Source of the DNA: Gnetum montanum
Lineage: Eukaryota; Streptophyta; Gnetopsida; Gnetales; Gnetaceae
Direction: 5' to 3'
DNA: 64,000 bases
Assembly (NCBI GenBank): GCA_015680685.1
Contig: MNCI01018376.1
Coordinates: forward strand, 1-64,000
Shown here: piece by piece, positions 36,891 to 49,259 of the stretch
Numbering within the stretch: the stretch's first letter is position 1
Layout of the letters: every line of letters begins with the position of its first letter
Translations under genes and position numbers: made by a program
The notes under the pieces: model-generated
Database searches by the model: none
What the model was told of the DNA's origin: nothing
The model's input: only the letters and a program-made list of their open reading frames with translations

Positions 36891-36908
36891 TCCTTGGCAA
36901 TGATGCTA
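36891..36908 (-). promoter_or_regulatory. degenerate tRNA-Asp primer binding site, element B
   Basis: Minus-strand TAGCATCATTGCCAAGGA aligns to the intact site at 21818-21835. I count six differences, all C/G transitions. It lies one base from the LTR. Confidence 0.8.
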
Positions 36909-36909
36909 A

Positions 36910-37832
36910 TGATGAGTGATGAGGTACCCCTATGCCTAACCATATGAATCATAGAGCGTTCAGGCGCAATCTGGTTGAATTCTATGGACTTTATAGTTTT
37001 TGGTGCAGTAGTCTTCTAGGAAGTCAATCTTGCCTTAAGATCATTCGTTGTTTTCCCAATTACACTTGTGATGTACTCTGGTATGGTTAAGTGTAATTGA
37101 GGCATTTGATCTTTATCATTTTGTATTTTATGAGTTTGATGTTTACAGATAGATAAAGTAATTGGATTAACTAATTTAATTTAACTCATTTACTAGTATC
37201 TTAGTAGTCCTAACATAAGCATCTATTCCCGCTTTCCGCACACATCTTGAACCCATGTATCCACTATTGGATTACCAAGCACTACGCTACTGAGTGTACC
37301 AAGCAATAACGCTATTGGGATTACCAAGCGAATATATGTTATGCTCAAAGTGGTCATACTTATGTGTTTAATCTATTTAGTTTATCTTGCCTAATTGCTT
37401 CATTAGCTTAATTACTGGAAAATATTTAATAAATAATTGAAAATATTAAATTCATAAATGAAATATTTAATTTATCTAGAGTGTTGCAAGGTTTATCAGA
37501 AAGCTCTTCTTTATTGCTGCACACACTATTGTGCTTAGGTACAACAATGCTTGGATAAATATCTGTACACTTAATGACTCCTATTGCGGGCACTTAGGAG
37601 AAATATTCTAACTCTCAAATGAACAAACTACAAAAGCTTCATTACTACTAAAATCTTGTTGCCATAAATGCGGCTAGTAGGCATGTATTTATAGGTAAAG
37701 AACGGACACTGCATCGATGGGGCCTCATCAATGCATGATACGATGCATCGAAGGGGCCTTGTTGATGATGCCCAGTTGACAAGGTCACATCGATGAGGCC
37801 TCATCAATGTAGCCAAGAAATGTGACTCATTA
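36910..37832 (-). mobile_element. 5' LTR of element B
   Basis: 923 bp, begins TGATGAGTGA on the plus strand. The outer end reads CTCATTA, one transition from CTCATCA. TSD ACATC follows (partner ACATT at 23550). The TATA box (minus) is at 37686-37693. Repeats with the palindrome GATGAGGCCTCATC (37792-37805) lie upstream of it. Confidence 0.9.
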
Positions 37833-37837
37833 ACATC

Positions 37838-39430
37838 CAAAGTAGATACTTTCATAAAATTGCCTGATAGTACTATTGCACTTGTTTCCCATGCTGGAAT
37901 TGTAAATATATCAAATTCAATAGTTTTAAAGGATGTTTTTAATGTTCCTTCCTTCAAAGTCAATATAATATTTGTTAGCAAACTAGTTTGCTATATGAAT
38001 TACAAAGTAACCTTCTCCTATGATTGGTGTATTATATAGGACCAGGCCTCAAGGAAGATGATTAGAGTGGGTAAAGAAATGAATAGCCTATACCTTCTTC
38101 ATTCTTTTGCCAATGTTTCAAATAACTCCCATAAAGATCTCTTGTTTCCTCATTTGATTTATGGCATAAATGATAGGAATACTTCTCTAGTACTTTCTTG
38201 CACTTATTAGCCAAAAATACATTTGAAATTTTTATTTCTCATCCATCACATTATGGTTTTTGCCCAATTGCTCAACAAGCTCAATTACCATTTCCTTCAA
38301 GTTCTATTTTAAGCATTGCACTTTTTTAGCTAATTCATTGTGACATATGGGGTGCCTACAAAACACCTTCCCTCATTGGTGAAATGTACTTCTTAACTAT
38401 AGTTGATGATTTTACTAGATGTACTTGGGTGTTTCTTATGTGACACAAAATTGAAACTTGTTTTCTTATGTGACACAAAATTGAAACACAATTTGGTCAT
38501 AAAATCCAACAAATTCAAAGTAATAATGGTATTGAATTCAGTATGCATTCCTTTTATTAAGAAAAAGGTATTGTTCATCAACACAATTATGTTGCTACCC
38601 TGCAATAGAACACTGTAGTTGAGCAAAAACATTGACACCTTCTAAATATTACCTAAGCTTTAAGGTTTCAAGCTAATTTTCCTTTATGTTTTTGGGATGA
38701 ATGTATTCTCATTGCTTTCTATCTTATTAATAGAATACCCACACTAGTTTTATCTAGTCAAACCCCTCATGAAGTTATTTTTAATTATAAACCTTTCTAT
38801 TTTCATCTTAGAGTTTCTGGATGTTTATGCTATGCTACTACACTTCCTAATAAAAGATCAAAATTTAATCCATGAGCTAAAAATGTGTTTTTCTTGGTTA
38901 TCCTTATGCTCAAAAAGGATGCAAGCTATTTGACTTGGATATCCAAAAAGTCATTATTAGTAGGGAAGTTGTATTTCATAAAAACATATTTTCATTCTAA
39001 ATGGACTACTCACATATCCATTCACCAGTTTTGCCTTGTCCCATCCTTGATGAACCTATTTCTCTCACTTCTCCATCACCTAAAGTTACACCTTCTCTAT
39101 AAAATAATGTACCCACTGCATTCACTAAATAACCATCAATGGTTGATAATGAACAAACACTTCACAATATGCCTCTATCACATTCCTTATTAAGGTGGTC
39201 CACTTGCATTTGACGTACTCATAGTTATCTACAAGATTATGACTGTCAACTTGCTATTCATTCATCAACCACTTTGACATCTTCGTCATCTGCAAGGCCT
39301 ATAGTAAGCACTCCTTATTGCATTTTATAATTTGTTTCATATAGAAAACTTTTCACTACAGCATCAAGCCTATTCTATATCTATTTCATATCCTAGAGTG
39401 CCAAGGACTTTTGCTTAAGCAATCAAGGAT
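37838..39430 (+). pseudogene. Ty1/copia protease end and integrase
   Basis: The frame starts inside the protease region just after the conserved H-V-T-S (whose codons lie at 23543-23554, left of element B) and continues with STIALVSHAGIV and LKDVFNVPSF. Integrase is spread over several frames, with [10 protein letters not shown]-type and VFLGYP/HKN-type motifs around 38820-38990 as in copia elements. A 29-30-bp tandem duplication lies at about 38433-38490. gag and the first half of protease would lie left of the window, beyond elements D and A. Confidence 0.75.
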
Positions 39431-40900
39431 CCAAAATGATGAGAGGTGATGGTAGTAAAGAGTTATGCATTAGAGTCCAATAATACTTAGACATTTTCTT
39501 TTTTACCTCATCATAAAAGGACCATTGGTTGTAAGTGGGTGTTTAAGATCAAATACAAACCTGATAGAGCCCTTGAGCACTACAAGGCCTATCTTGTAGC
39601 TAAGGGATATACTTAGAAAGAAGGTTTTGATTTATAGGAAACTTTTGCACCTATTGCTAAACTTACTACATATAGATGTATTTTAGTAGTTTTAGCCATT
39701 CACAATTGGAATCTTCATTAATTGGATGTTTATAATGCATTTCTCCATGGAAATCTTAAAGAAGACATTTATATGGCTCTTCCTCCTAGTTTCAATGTGC
39801 TAGGAGAAATGTGTGTTTGTCGCCTCAAAAAATCTCTATATAGGCTCAAGTAAGTTTCAAGACAATGGTTTCAAAAACTATCTTCTACTCTCGTTGATGT
39901 TGGCTACACTCAATCAAAGGCTAATTATTCTCTCTTTACATGCACAAAAGGGATTCCTTTACAATAATGTTAGTTTATGTAGATGATATCATTATTGTTG
40001 GAAATAATCTTGTCTCCATTGCAACTCTCAAAAGGTTCTTTCATAGTCAATTTCAAGTCATAGATTTAGGACCACTCAAATATTTCCTTGGTATTGAAAT
40101 TGCTCGCTCTAGTAAGGATATTCATGTTTCACAAAGAAAATATTCTTTGGATATTATTGAACATACATGTTTTCTTGGTTCACATCCTTCTTCATTTCCA
40201 ATGGAGTAGAATTTCAGGCCTAACAAAAATGATAGAGATTTATTGGAGGATCCATTATCAAATTGCCACCTTATGGGATATCTCATCTACCTTACTATAA
40301 CTCACCCTCACATTACATATTTAGTTCATACCTTAAGTTACTTCTTAGACTAGCTTGAGTAGCCCCATTTTAATCTAGCTTGTAGAATTCTTAGATATCT
40401 AAAGAAAGCACCAAGTCAGAGAATTTTACTCTCTTCCTAAAATCCCCTTCAATTATATGCATATTGTGATTCTGATTGGGCTAGTTGCATTGATACCTAT
40501 AGATCTATTACTAGGTATTGTACCTTTCTCAGAACTTCTCCACTTTCATGGAAATCCAAGAAACAATATACTATCTTCCATTCTTCTACTAAAGCAACAT
40601 ATCATGCCATGACATGCACTTGCTATCAACTCACTTGGCTTTTCAATCTATTAAAGGATTTTCATGTATCTCATCCTCAAACAGAAACTTTATTTCTTGA
40701 CAACAAGGCTTCTCTACATATCACTACTAATCTAGTCTTCTACGAATGATCTAAACACATTGAGATTAACTGTCATATTGTTCATGAAAAAATTCAATTT
40801 GGAATGGTCCAAATAGCTCATGTGTCCACTACACATCAACCTACTGATATTTTCACAAAACTTCTTGGAGCTTTTCAGTTTTAATATTTACTTGGCAAGT
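39431..40900 (+). pseudogene. Ty1/copia reverse transcriptase and RNase H
   Basis: RT: CKWVFKIKYKPD near 39540, [24 protein letters not shown], and catalytic LVYVDDIIIVGN near 39970. GPLKYFLGIEIA follows. RNase H runs from about 40240 to 40870 (ADWA-type region, THQPTDIFTKLLG near the end). The domain order, with integrase before RT, makes it copia and not gypsy. Stops at several positions. Confidence 0.9.
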
Positions 40901-40929
40901 TGGGCATTCTCAACATCCATGCTCCAACT

Positions 40930-41280
40930 TAAAGGAGAGGAGGAGGGTGGTGTGCAGGGGGGTTGTGTGGTGGTAGGGAGGGAAAGGGAGTGGAGGGATG
41001 GTGAGGAGGTATTTGAATGTTTTAGTTTTTAGCATTTTTTCTAAGGATGTTGGAACTGCAATGATATTTCTTTATAAAATTTCCTTTGCTAAGTGTTTCC
41101 TCTATGTTAAGTTTTCTATCCTTTTTTTTTTACATTCTTTGGATGATTTTCATTCAACCTTCACTTAAGAATTATATAAATATATGCACCATGTAAACTT
41201 GCAAAAGTAGATCTATAGCAATCTTCTTCTACACCATTATATTTTCTTTTCCATTGCTCTCCATTTTTGACAACTCCAGC
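40930..41280 (+). mobile_element. probable copia polypurine tract and 3' LTR
   Basis: A purine run AAAGGAGAGGAGGAGGG at about 40932-40948 follows the end of RNase H, as a PPT should. The sequence after it contains a TATA-like ATTATATAAATATATGC near 41170 and ends near 41277 before LINE-like sequence. I could not fix the LTR edges because the 5' LTR is outside the window. Confidence 0.5.
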
Positions 41281-41419
41281 ATCCACTTTCATGTCCTCTT
41301 ACTCTTCATCATTGACATAGTGCACTCCCTTGGCACCCCAACTACCGAAAACACCATTGATAGTTTCTCAACTAGCTTTTGTCTCACTAGTTTCCACATT
41401 GCCCAACCAATCAAATGAT

Positions 41420-42950
41420 CATTTATTTAAGTTATATTAAAACACTTAGGCACATTCACCTTGCAAAAAATCAATATGGAGGACTCAACCTTAGCCTTGT
41501 GTCATCACAAAGAACTCTATACATAATTTCAAATCCAAAGTATCCTCAAGGATTATTAAATGACTAAGATGGTGTTATTAACACATCTTGATTGGCATAT
41601 TCTCTAGTCATGTTCCAACATTGGAATACATTATTCAATGGGTTCACAAGTAGTGGCTTCACTTTTCTCTTTTTGTTACTATGCTTAAAGAAATGACATC
41701 TTATTTTCTTTCAACTTTCACATTATTATGAATGAGGTTCTCGCATTGGTTCCTTAGTCCTTTGAAGACCCTCCTACTACTTGAGAAGTGGGTGTTGGAT
41801 TTGGGTAATAATTATTCTACTGATATGTGTTATTTATGCTTGACCCTAGTATGGATACATCTTTTTGGCTTCCCCTCTAGTTTTGGGATTGAAACATTTT
41901 CCTGGCCATAAAGTTTAAATTTGAGAAGGTCATTGTTGTTGAAAATCCCATAACAACCATGACATATCTCATCGATGCATGCCTATGTGTCTATATTCCA
42001 TAATCGGTCAAGTTGCGCAAAAATATTAGCCTACCAAGACCTCTTAACAAAATTAGACAACTAATTGAGTTTGAGAATTTCTTGAAAAATTATCATTTGT
42101 GCACCAAAGTAGATGACATATCTAAGAATTGCCTAGATGCAACTACTAGAAAACACTCAAAAATAGATGTTTAGAAATCATAAACTTATTTAAGTTGAGC
42201 CACAGTAACTTTGAGCATGTCCATGCTCTATCGTGTATCATAGACCTCATCAACAACTCCCACAACCATTCTCAAAAGCCATGAATCCATGTCATTATTA
42301 CTACAACTCATGCCATCATCCCAAGCTACAACATCCCATGTCAACATCCCTTCCATCCTTTTGAAATCCTTTGAATAGAATCTTATGTTGACCCTATTCA
42401 TTCTACCTCTTGCCTACTCCTCCTCCTTTCCATTTCCACTTTCTAAAATCTTCCTTCCTTCTGTTGACCTTAGCATTTCATCCATTGATTGACCAACCTT
42501 TTGATGTTTCAGCCACCATCCCAAGCTACAACATCCCATGTCAACATCCCTTCCATCATCCTAACATCCATTGAGTAGACTTTTATGTTGACCCTAGTCA
42601 TTCTGCATCTTGCTTGCTCCTCCCTCTTTCCATTTCCACTTCCTAAAATCTCCCTTCCTTCTATTGACCTTAGCATTCCATCCATTAATTGGCAAACCTT
42701 TCAATGTTTCAGCCATTGGTATTGACTCTTGCAACCTTGGAAAGAAACACTTGCAAGACCATGATTCTAATACATGGATATACACTTCTACTTTCAATAC
42801 ACTAATGACATTTTTTTTCCACTTTAATAAGTTGAGCTTGATTCCTTAGAGTTATTGGTGGCTGGTTTTCCACTGTTGAAGCAATTTTGACTCATTAAAA
42901 AATATCAACTCCATGATAGTTTATTAAAAAAACTACCATTGTATGAGACC
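41420..42950 (+). pseudogene. LINE ORF1 remnant
   Basis: Heavily decayed. Around 41610-41680 HWNTLFNGFTSSGFTF resembles the conserved W-x-P-x-F-N part of plant L1 ORF1. Near 42060-42150 the stretch ending in CTKVDDISKNCLD matches the usual zinc-knuckle position (C..C....H....C decayed). It sits directly before LINE ORF2 on the same strand. Confidence 0.45.
42311..42714. repeat. tandem duplication, 200-bp period, two copies
   Basis: CCAAGCTACAACATCCCATG occurs at 42321 and again at 42521. Similarity continues to the TGTTTCAGCC that ends both copies. It lies in the LINE ORF1 tail. Confidence 0.85.
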
Positions 42951-42969
42951 AACTACCTCCATTCGTTGT

Positions 42970-45900
42970 TATGAATATTGTATATTGGAATGTTGGTGGC
43001 CTTAATGACCAAGGAATTTTGCATGAAACTTTTGTTTTACCTTGCTAAAGGTGGATGTGTTATGCATATAGGAGAAAAAATGACGTGCTTCTCCTAAAAA
43101 GCATTCCCATCACATTTAGCACCACTTTGCCAGCCCAATGAATGACATTTTCTCAAGTCTTGCTGTTTATTAGAGATCATACATCTTAATGATGGACATC
43201 CATGCCTATATAACTTGCATCTTTGTACCTACCCATAACTTTGCCACATCATGGTCCACGCTAAATCCATAGATGCAAGTTGATCTACTTTTCAAGAAGA
43301 GCTACTTCAACACTCCACTAATGTTACTATGTTGATGGTCATTGGTGAATTTAACATAACATTTGATCCATTACAACATTCTTCTGACCTCCAATACACA
43401 ATGAAGGAACATTTATTTTCTTTCCCTGATACCATGTAGCTTGTTGAAATTCTACTTTTAAATGATTCCTATACTTAGCATCACATGCATCAAATTAATA
43501 GAGTTCATGTGTCTTAACTCAACAAATGCTATATTTTCCCTCCTCTTGGTTCCAACATCACCCCTCTATTCTCTCTTGGTCCTTAGAGTTTCTTAGACCA
43601 TTTCCCAATTATCCTCCACCTTAGATAGCCCAACCAAAATCACACTCACTTCTGCATTGAGAACTACTTACTTTCTCTCTTCCACTTCCAACAATTTATT
43701 TTGGAGTCATAATCCAAGGCTAACTTTGATTACCTTTCTTTCACCTCTTGTCTTGTGAGTTTATGTAAAACCCTTCACATCCAAAAGCTTCATCTTCATA
43801 CCACTTTGCTTTACACTACTTTGCTTCACACTCTCCCATAAATTTGCATGTAGTTAAAACAAATCAGTACAATGGAGTCCATGAATCCTACCTATGAAAA
43901 AACCTTCAACAACTCCTCACAACTGAAGAAATCTATAGATGTTGGTGCTCTTTTTTTATATGGCTTATTAATGGTAACTGCAATTTCATCAATAGATCAC
44001 CAAAAGGAAGCAAAAGTAACTATTGATCTCCTTGATAGGTAACCTTCAACAAGATCTCTCCCTATGCTCCTAGCACTTCCATGATCTTTTCATGCTTGTC
44101 CTTATGACATCTTCCTCCTACATACCCTACTTTGAAATCATAACTCACTAATCTCAAAATGCTAGTAAGATCACCCACTCTCCATACAATATTTTTAATT
44201 CATAATCTTGTCTTCCCCCTCTAATAAGGCTCCTAGCCATGAGAGGTGGATAAATAAACACATTTATTTCCTTTGGCCACATGCTCACATGCTTTGTACA
44301 AACAATTTCATCAAGTTCCTTCACTCTAACAACTTTTCCCATGCTTAAAAATCTACTCTAATCACTCTCCTTTCAAAATTACCTTTGCCCTCATTCCTAG
44401 CTCAATTCCATTTACTAAGTTTGTGCTCAATTCTTTATAAATTCTATGTAAAAAATCCTAGTAAATTACATTAGGATTCTCCTCCTAATTATCATCATAC
44501 CCACCATATTGGCTTCATGTTGCATGGAAAAATCACCAACAACATCATTGTTATGCATGATAACTTGCACTTTGCCAAAACCACTACCACCTCTAGATTA
44601 CTATCAAAATTGACGTCATAAAAGCATATAACACTATTTCTTAGGAAATCTTATTGACAACAATGCAACTACTTAGTCTCAACCAATGGTGACTTTTACA
44701 TATCCATTTTATTTTCCATGCAACCCAATATGCTATTCAACTTTAAAATCAAAAAATTGATTGATTCCAGTAGTCTCACAAACTTTGACAAGGAGAATCC
44801 TTTCCATTGTACTTATTTATAGTGATCTCCAAGCTTCTTGATGCTTGCCTCAAATTTTCCAAGCTCTCGAACCCTCTTTTCTAGTTGGGGCACATTCAAA
44901 AATACATAGATGATACTATGATGCTTATTAGCACATCCATTGTTAATGCTCAATGCCTAAGGGAAGGGCTCATCTTATTCTCAGCTATTGATGAGCCGTG
45001 ATATCTTAGCCCACCACAATGTCTATAAATAAGAGGTGGCCTTCCCAGTTTTAGGCACTTAGACTTAGACCCTTAGCCAAACTATAGCAGTTTTACCATT
45101 GTAGAGTTAGAATAATTTCCATGTGTCTGCAATAGGAGTCTTAAAGTAAATAGATCTTTATTCGAGCAAATTGTACTTAAGCACACATTTGTGTACGGTA
45201 ATAAAGACGAACTTTCTGATAAACCTTGCAACATGTGGACTAAGCTAAATAGGAATTAATTATTGTTAAATGTTTAAATGCTTTCCTAGATAATTAATCT
45301 CTCTCAACCCTTGACTCTCCTAGTTAAGTGCATTTAGTACGACCGCTTCGAGCACGTGTGTAACTCTTGGTAACCCAGTAACAAGTAGCGTTTGGTAATC
45401 CCAGCAGCATTGCATTGGTTCAGAGTATGTGCGGAAAGTGGGAATGGATACTGGTGCTAGGACAATTAGAACTTAGTTAGTGAATAGTTAATGAAAGTTA
45501 TTCACTTAGTCTCTTCACCTTCCCCTATTAGCATAAGACATTAAAAAGATAAAAGATATAAAAATCATATACCTCAAGCTTACTTAACCATACAACTGTG
45601 ACAATACAAGTAAGCTTGGGAAGACAACGATTGATTAACCTTAAGTGTTCCATTAAGGTGCATAAGCACTTAGTCCTTGGAGTTCAACTAGATCGCGCGT
45701 GAGATGCTTGTATTTGTATGGTTGAGTGTAGGGGTACCTCACCACTCATCAGCTATCATGAATATGTAGACCAATTGGACATAATCCATTATGAACAATG
45801 TTGTTTGCATGAAGCGAAATTCCACCACATCCTTAGACTCATTAATGGAACATTCAAGTTCATGCTTAATACTTACCTCAAGGTTCCTCTATTCATCATG

Positions 45901-46270
45901 CATTCACATAATACTCTTGTGAACCACACCCTTTGCATCCTTTAGTGACACCTATTTAATTAGAATGGATTTCATCTTTCTTTCATTTAATACATCCTTC
46001 TAGCCAAATAAGTTTTGTAAGATACCTCTCTCTACACTGCCATCACAAGTCCATCTTTGAAAGGCCTTGTCTAGTAGATTGATTACATCATCTATAACTT
46101 CATATGGTCTAACTTTGACATTCATGAAAAGGTTCATCTTTTCTGTTAGGACTATGCTACTAAGCCTAAGTAACAATGGGACTTGGATGTCACTCCCATT
46201 TAGCACATCATTATATGCAAACCCTTCACGTTTGCTCTCCACTAGATCTTGCAAGAACCTTTTTTGCTAG
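42970..46270 (+). pseudogene. LINE (L1-type) ORF2: endonuclease and reverse transcriptase, split by a solo LTR
   Basis: The start region reads NIVYWNVGGLND, matching the opening of plant L1 endonuclease. The endonuclease continues to about 43700 with a DHFPIIL motif. RT remnants follow: IDVIKAYNTISWEIL near 44620 (equivalent to D-x-S-K-A-Y-D) and HIQKYIDDTMMLI near 44890, where Y-A-D-D is usual. A solo LTR interrupts it at 44989. Downstream to about 46270 the frame is weak. Nearly every segment carries stops. It is an old copy. Confidence 0.7.
44989..45751 (+). mobile_element. solo LTR inserted in the LINE
   Basis: 763 bp, TGATGAG...CTCATCA with perfect TSD GCTAT (44984-44988 and 45752-45756). 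It is in the same family as D, C and the solo LTR at 25481, sharing the TATA segment (TATAAATA at 45024-45031) and the end GGGGTACCTCACCACTCATC. Its region upstream of TATA is only about 35 bp and holds a single GATATC, so it lacks the palindrome cluster. Confidence 0.95.
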
Positions 46271-46884
46271 CTTAAAAAGCTATTTTAATGGGTAAGTATA
46301 AGTTATCTTAGAATCCTACTATTACAAAATGTTTATTGTTTTTTTCACTTAGCTTTGAGAGGCAATTCGACTAGTCTTTCCTAAGCTTACATGGTAGCTT
46401 CCTCCTTGTGCAATGTCCTTTGCGACATACAAATGAGCAACAATATGACTAATTCCATTGCTACTCTCAAGCCCCATTCTTTGTTTAGATTATAGAGGTT
46501 CAAGGTCTTTCTTTCGATGATCTCCATAAGGTAGTTTTCTTTTCCTTGTCCAAATCACCACTCCGTGATTCTCATGCTTTGCTCCAAGTATAATTACTCC
46601 TCCATGCATGATGTAGCTGACATCTACCTCATCTCATCAATCCTTTGCACACTCCACACCATCCAATCACCTTGACACTCGATGTGTTTTCATATAGTGC
46701 TTACTCCCTGGTGCATGGGACTACATTAATTACTCATTAGCATTTATGATCCTCATTAATGCTTGGAAATTTCTAGTTATACCTATGGTGTAGGTTTTCC
46801 TTTGACTCTTACCTTAGGATGGCTTGCAAACCTTGGTTGATCTTTATCACCGTAGTGTCCATCGTGTTATGGTAGGACTCATCG
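46271..46884. other. no gene recognised
   Basis: Sequence between the LINE remnant and the approximate start of the element F LTR. I see no coding or repeat structure. Confidence 0.4.
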
Positions 46885-48213
46885 TAATACTGAGATTTGA
46901 CACAACCTAACATGAAATTGAGTTAGGTAATTTCATGGTCATGAAATAATCCAAGAAAACTAAGTTTTCAATTAATCTCCATCAAATCGAAAGGGAACTT
47001 ATAGATCATTAAACAAATTTGACAATTTGAGCCTAACATATTAACCAAACATTAGTGAATTAAAAGTAGAGAAGAGAGCACATGCATGGAATAGCCAATA
47101 AGAAAATAAGTAAAGAAACCTATATAACATAAAGCCAAATAAAATAGAGTGTTGTACAATGCAAAAGAAGATAAATGGGCATATGTATGATTGGTAGTAG
47201 AAAAGAAACATCTAAAATGAAATAGATCTAGAGAAAGATACACCTAAAAGTTAGATGCTAGAAATTAATTTGAAAAAAATCTAGATTAAACTTAGAAATA
47301 GAAAACTGAAAATGGATAGATCCAAATTATAAAGAAAATTAGAGAATAAGAACTTGCTAAAAATATTCCAAGAGTTGTTCTAGGGATTAGAGGCATTTGA
47401 TAAGGAGTTTTGTTACTCTATTCATTCTTCAATGCACGTACTTGATGTAGATCTAATGGAAACAATAGCAAATTCAATAGTTTATGAAGTAGAGGGCTAG
47501 ATTAGATTTGTGTTTGGACCTAATTCTAAGTGATTCTTCATGTGTTAGGAGGACAACATGAAGGGGATATAATGCATCAACAGAGAAAGAGTAGGGTGAT
47601 AGAGAATTTATTTTATAGAGAGACATAGCCTTTGGAAAGGGATTTCTAAATTACCAATTAAAATGAATGCTAACTATGCTAATTAGTAGAGATGGATGGG
47701 CATGCTAAGTAGAGCTTCAAAAGCCAAAGGAAGGAAATGCCAACCAACTCCTTTTCATTTAGGAAGGAAATACCATATAGATCATGAAGAACTAACACAT
47801 TAGGGCCCATAGAATCTTTCAAAAGATTCTGAATAGGAAAATCAATGTGTATTTAATTACTATGAAAATTGACATCAAATGTCAAATGTAGGATTGACAC
47901 TAGATGTTAAAGAGTTGGAATGTTGAAAAAAGTGGAACCTAACATTGGGCATCAAAAGTAAAACTAATGTTGGATGTTAAAATCTAGAGACAAAATCAAT
48001 GTTGGAGCTGACATTGGACATCAAAAGTGAAATGATATTGTTAATGATGCATGATGTCATTTCTGAGAAGTTGAAGAATGAAGATCTAGAAACTACATTG
48101 CAGATGACGTAGGATGTCAAATCTAGACTATTGAAGATGGATTTAACACTAAAAAGCCATAAAATGTACCCAAAACATTTTACTTATGTAGAAAAGACAA
48201 AGTGGATAGAACA
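46885..48213 (-). mobile_element. 3' LTR of Tat-type element F (left edge approximate)
   Basis: The right edge is fixed by TG (minus TGTTCTATCC) directly after the polypurine tract at 48214-48226 (minus CAAGAGGGAGCAA, like element A's CAAAGAGGGGCCAA). A TATA-like box (minus TATAAAATAAA) lies near 47608-47620. The part at 47860-48130 has many forms of ATGTCAA and GACATC. The left edge, placed near 46885 by weak likeness to the A LTR end, is uncertain. Confidence 0.5.
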
Positions 48214-48226
48214 TTGCTCCCTCTTG

Positions 48227-49259
48227 ATGAATATTGTTGAAAAGTTGAAGGAGAATCTATCAAGAAAAGACACTAGTTGGTAGGTACCTACAAGAGGATT
48301 AAATGAAGTGGGATAGATGGGGAAAAAGTCTAGGACATCACTGATACACCTAAGAAGCATACATAGAATGCACATAGAGTGCTTCACAACTAATTCAATT
48401 CTCTCGAACACATCCTTACTAGAGTTAAGTACAAATACTCATTTGGCCTCAACAATGTAGAGCATGAAGAGAGAAAGGGATAGAGAAAAAATGGAAATAG
48501 TAGAAAATGGAAAGATAGAGTAATAAAAGTAAGGGAAAATCATGTTAGAAATCTACATATGTAGATTTCAGACTCTTTACATCACTCATACTTAACACTC
48601 CCTCACTACATTATGGAAGATACACTTGTTTTGCCTTACTAATGTTGAATATAGAGGGGAATGTAAATAGATGAGGAGAGGGGATGAAAGGAAGAGGAGA
48701 GAAATATAGTATAGGAAAGTAGAATTTGTAGCATGTGAAAATAGAGAGAAAAAAGGTGGAAGAGAAAAGAGGATATCACCTATATATTTGTCATGTAGAA
48801 GGTGTTATATTGTAGAGGTGGGGCATGACTACATCCTACACACTGTATGGCCAAAAAGGATGCCATATATATTTTTGAAGTAACCCATCCTTGTTCCACT
48901 CAAAAATACACCCAATAATATCCTTACATCAAGTAAAAAGATATTTGGTCACTCAAAAAGCTCATTGGTTATGTTGAGTACATAAAGTATAATGTGATAG
49001 ATAACATAAAAAAATATGAAGAAAAAAGATAGAGAAATAGAAAATATGAGAGGAAGGGAGAGGTTGTTACAAAATAGGGCAAGAAAAATAGGGTTTAGCA
49101 CAAACATATTATCCCAACGCAGTATGTATCTTGTTGTAGTAGATAAGGCTAATAAAAGAAAACTAGTGCTAGGAGAACACTAGTTCCATCTCAAAAAGTT
49201 AGTAGGTTCAATGCTATAGCTTGAAAATATGTAGTAGTACTTTAGGAAGCTTCTATGAA
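48227..49259. other. 3' region of element F, no gene seen
   Basis: Purine-rich plus strand between PPT and the end of integrase. No array like that of element A is visible. Confidence 0.45.
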
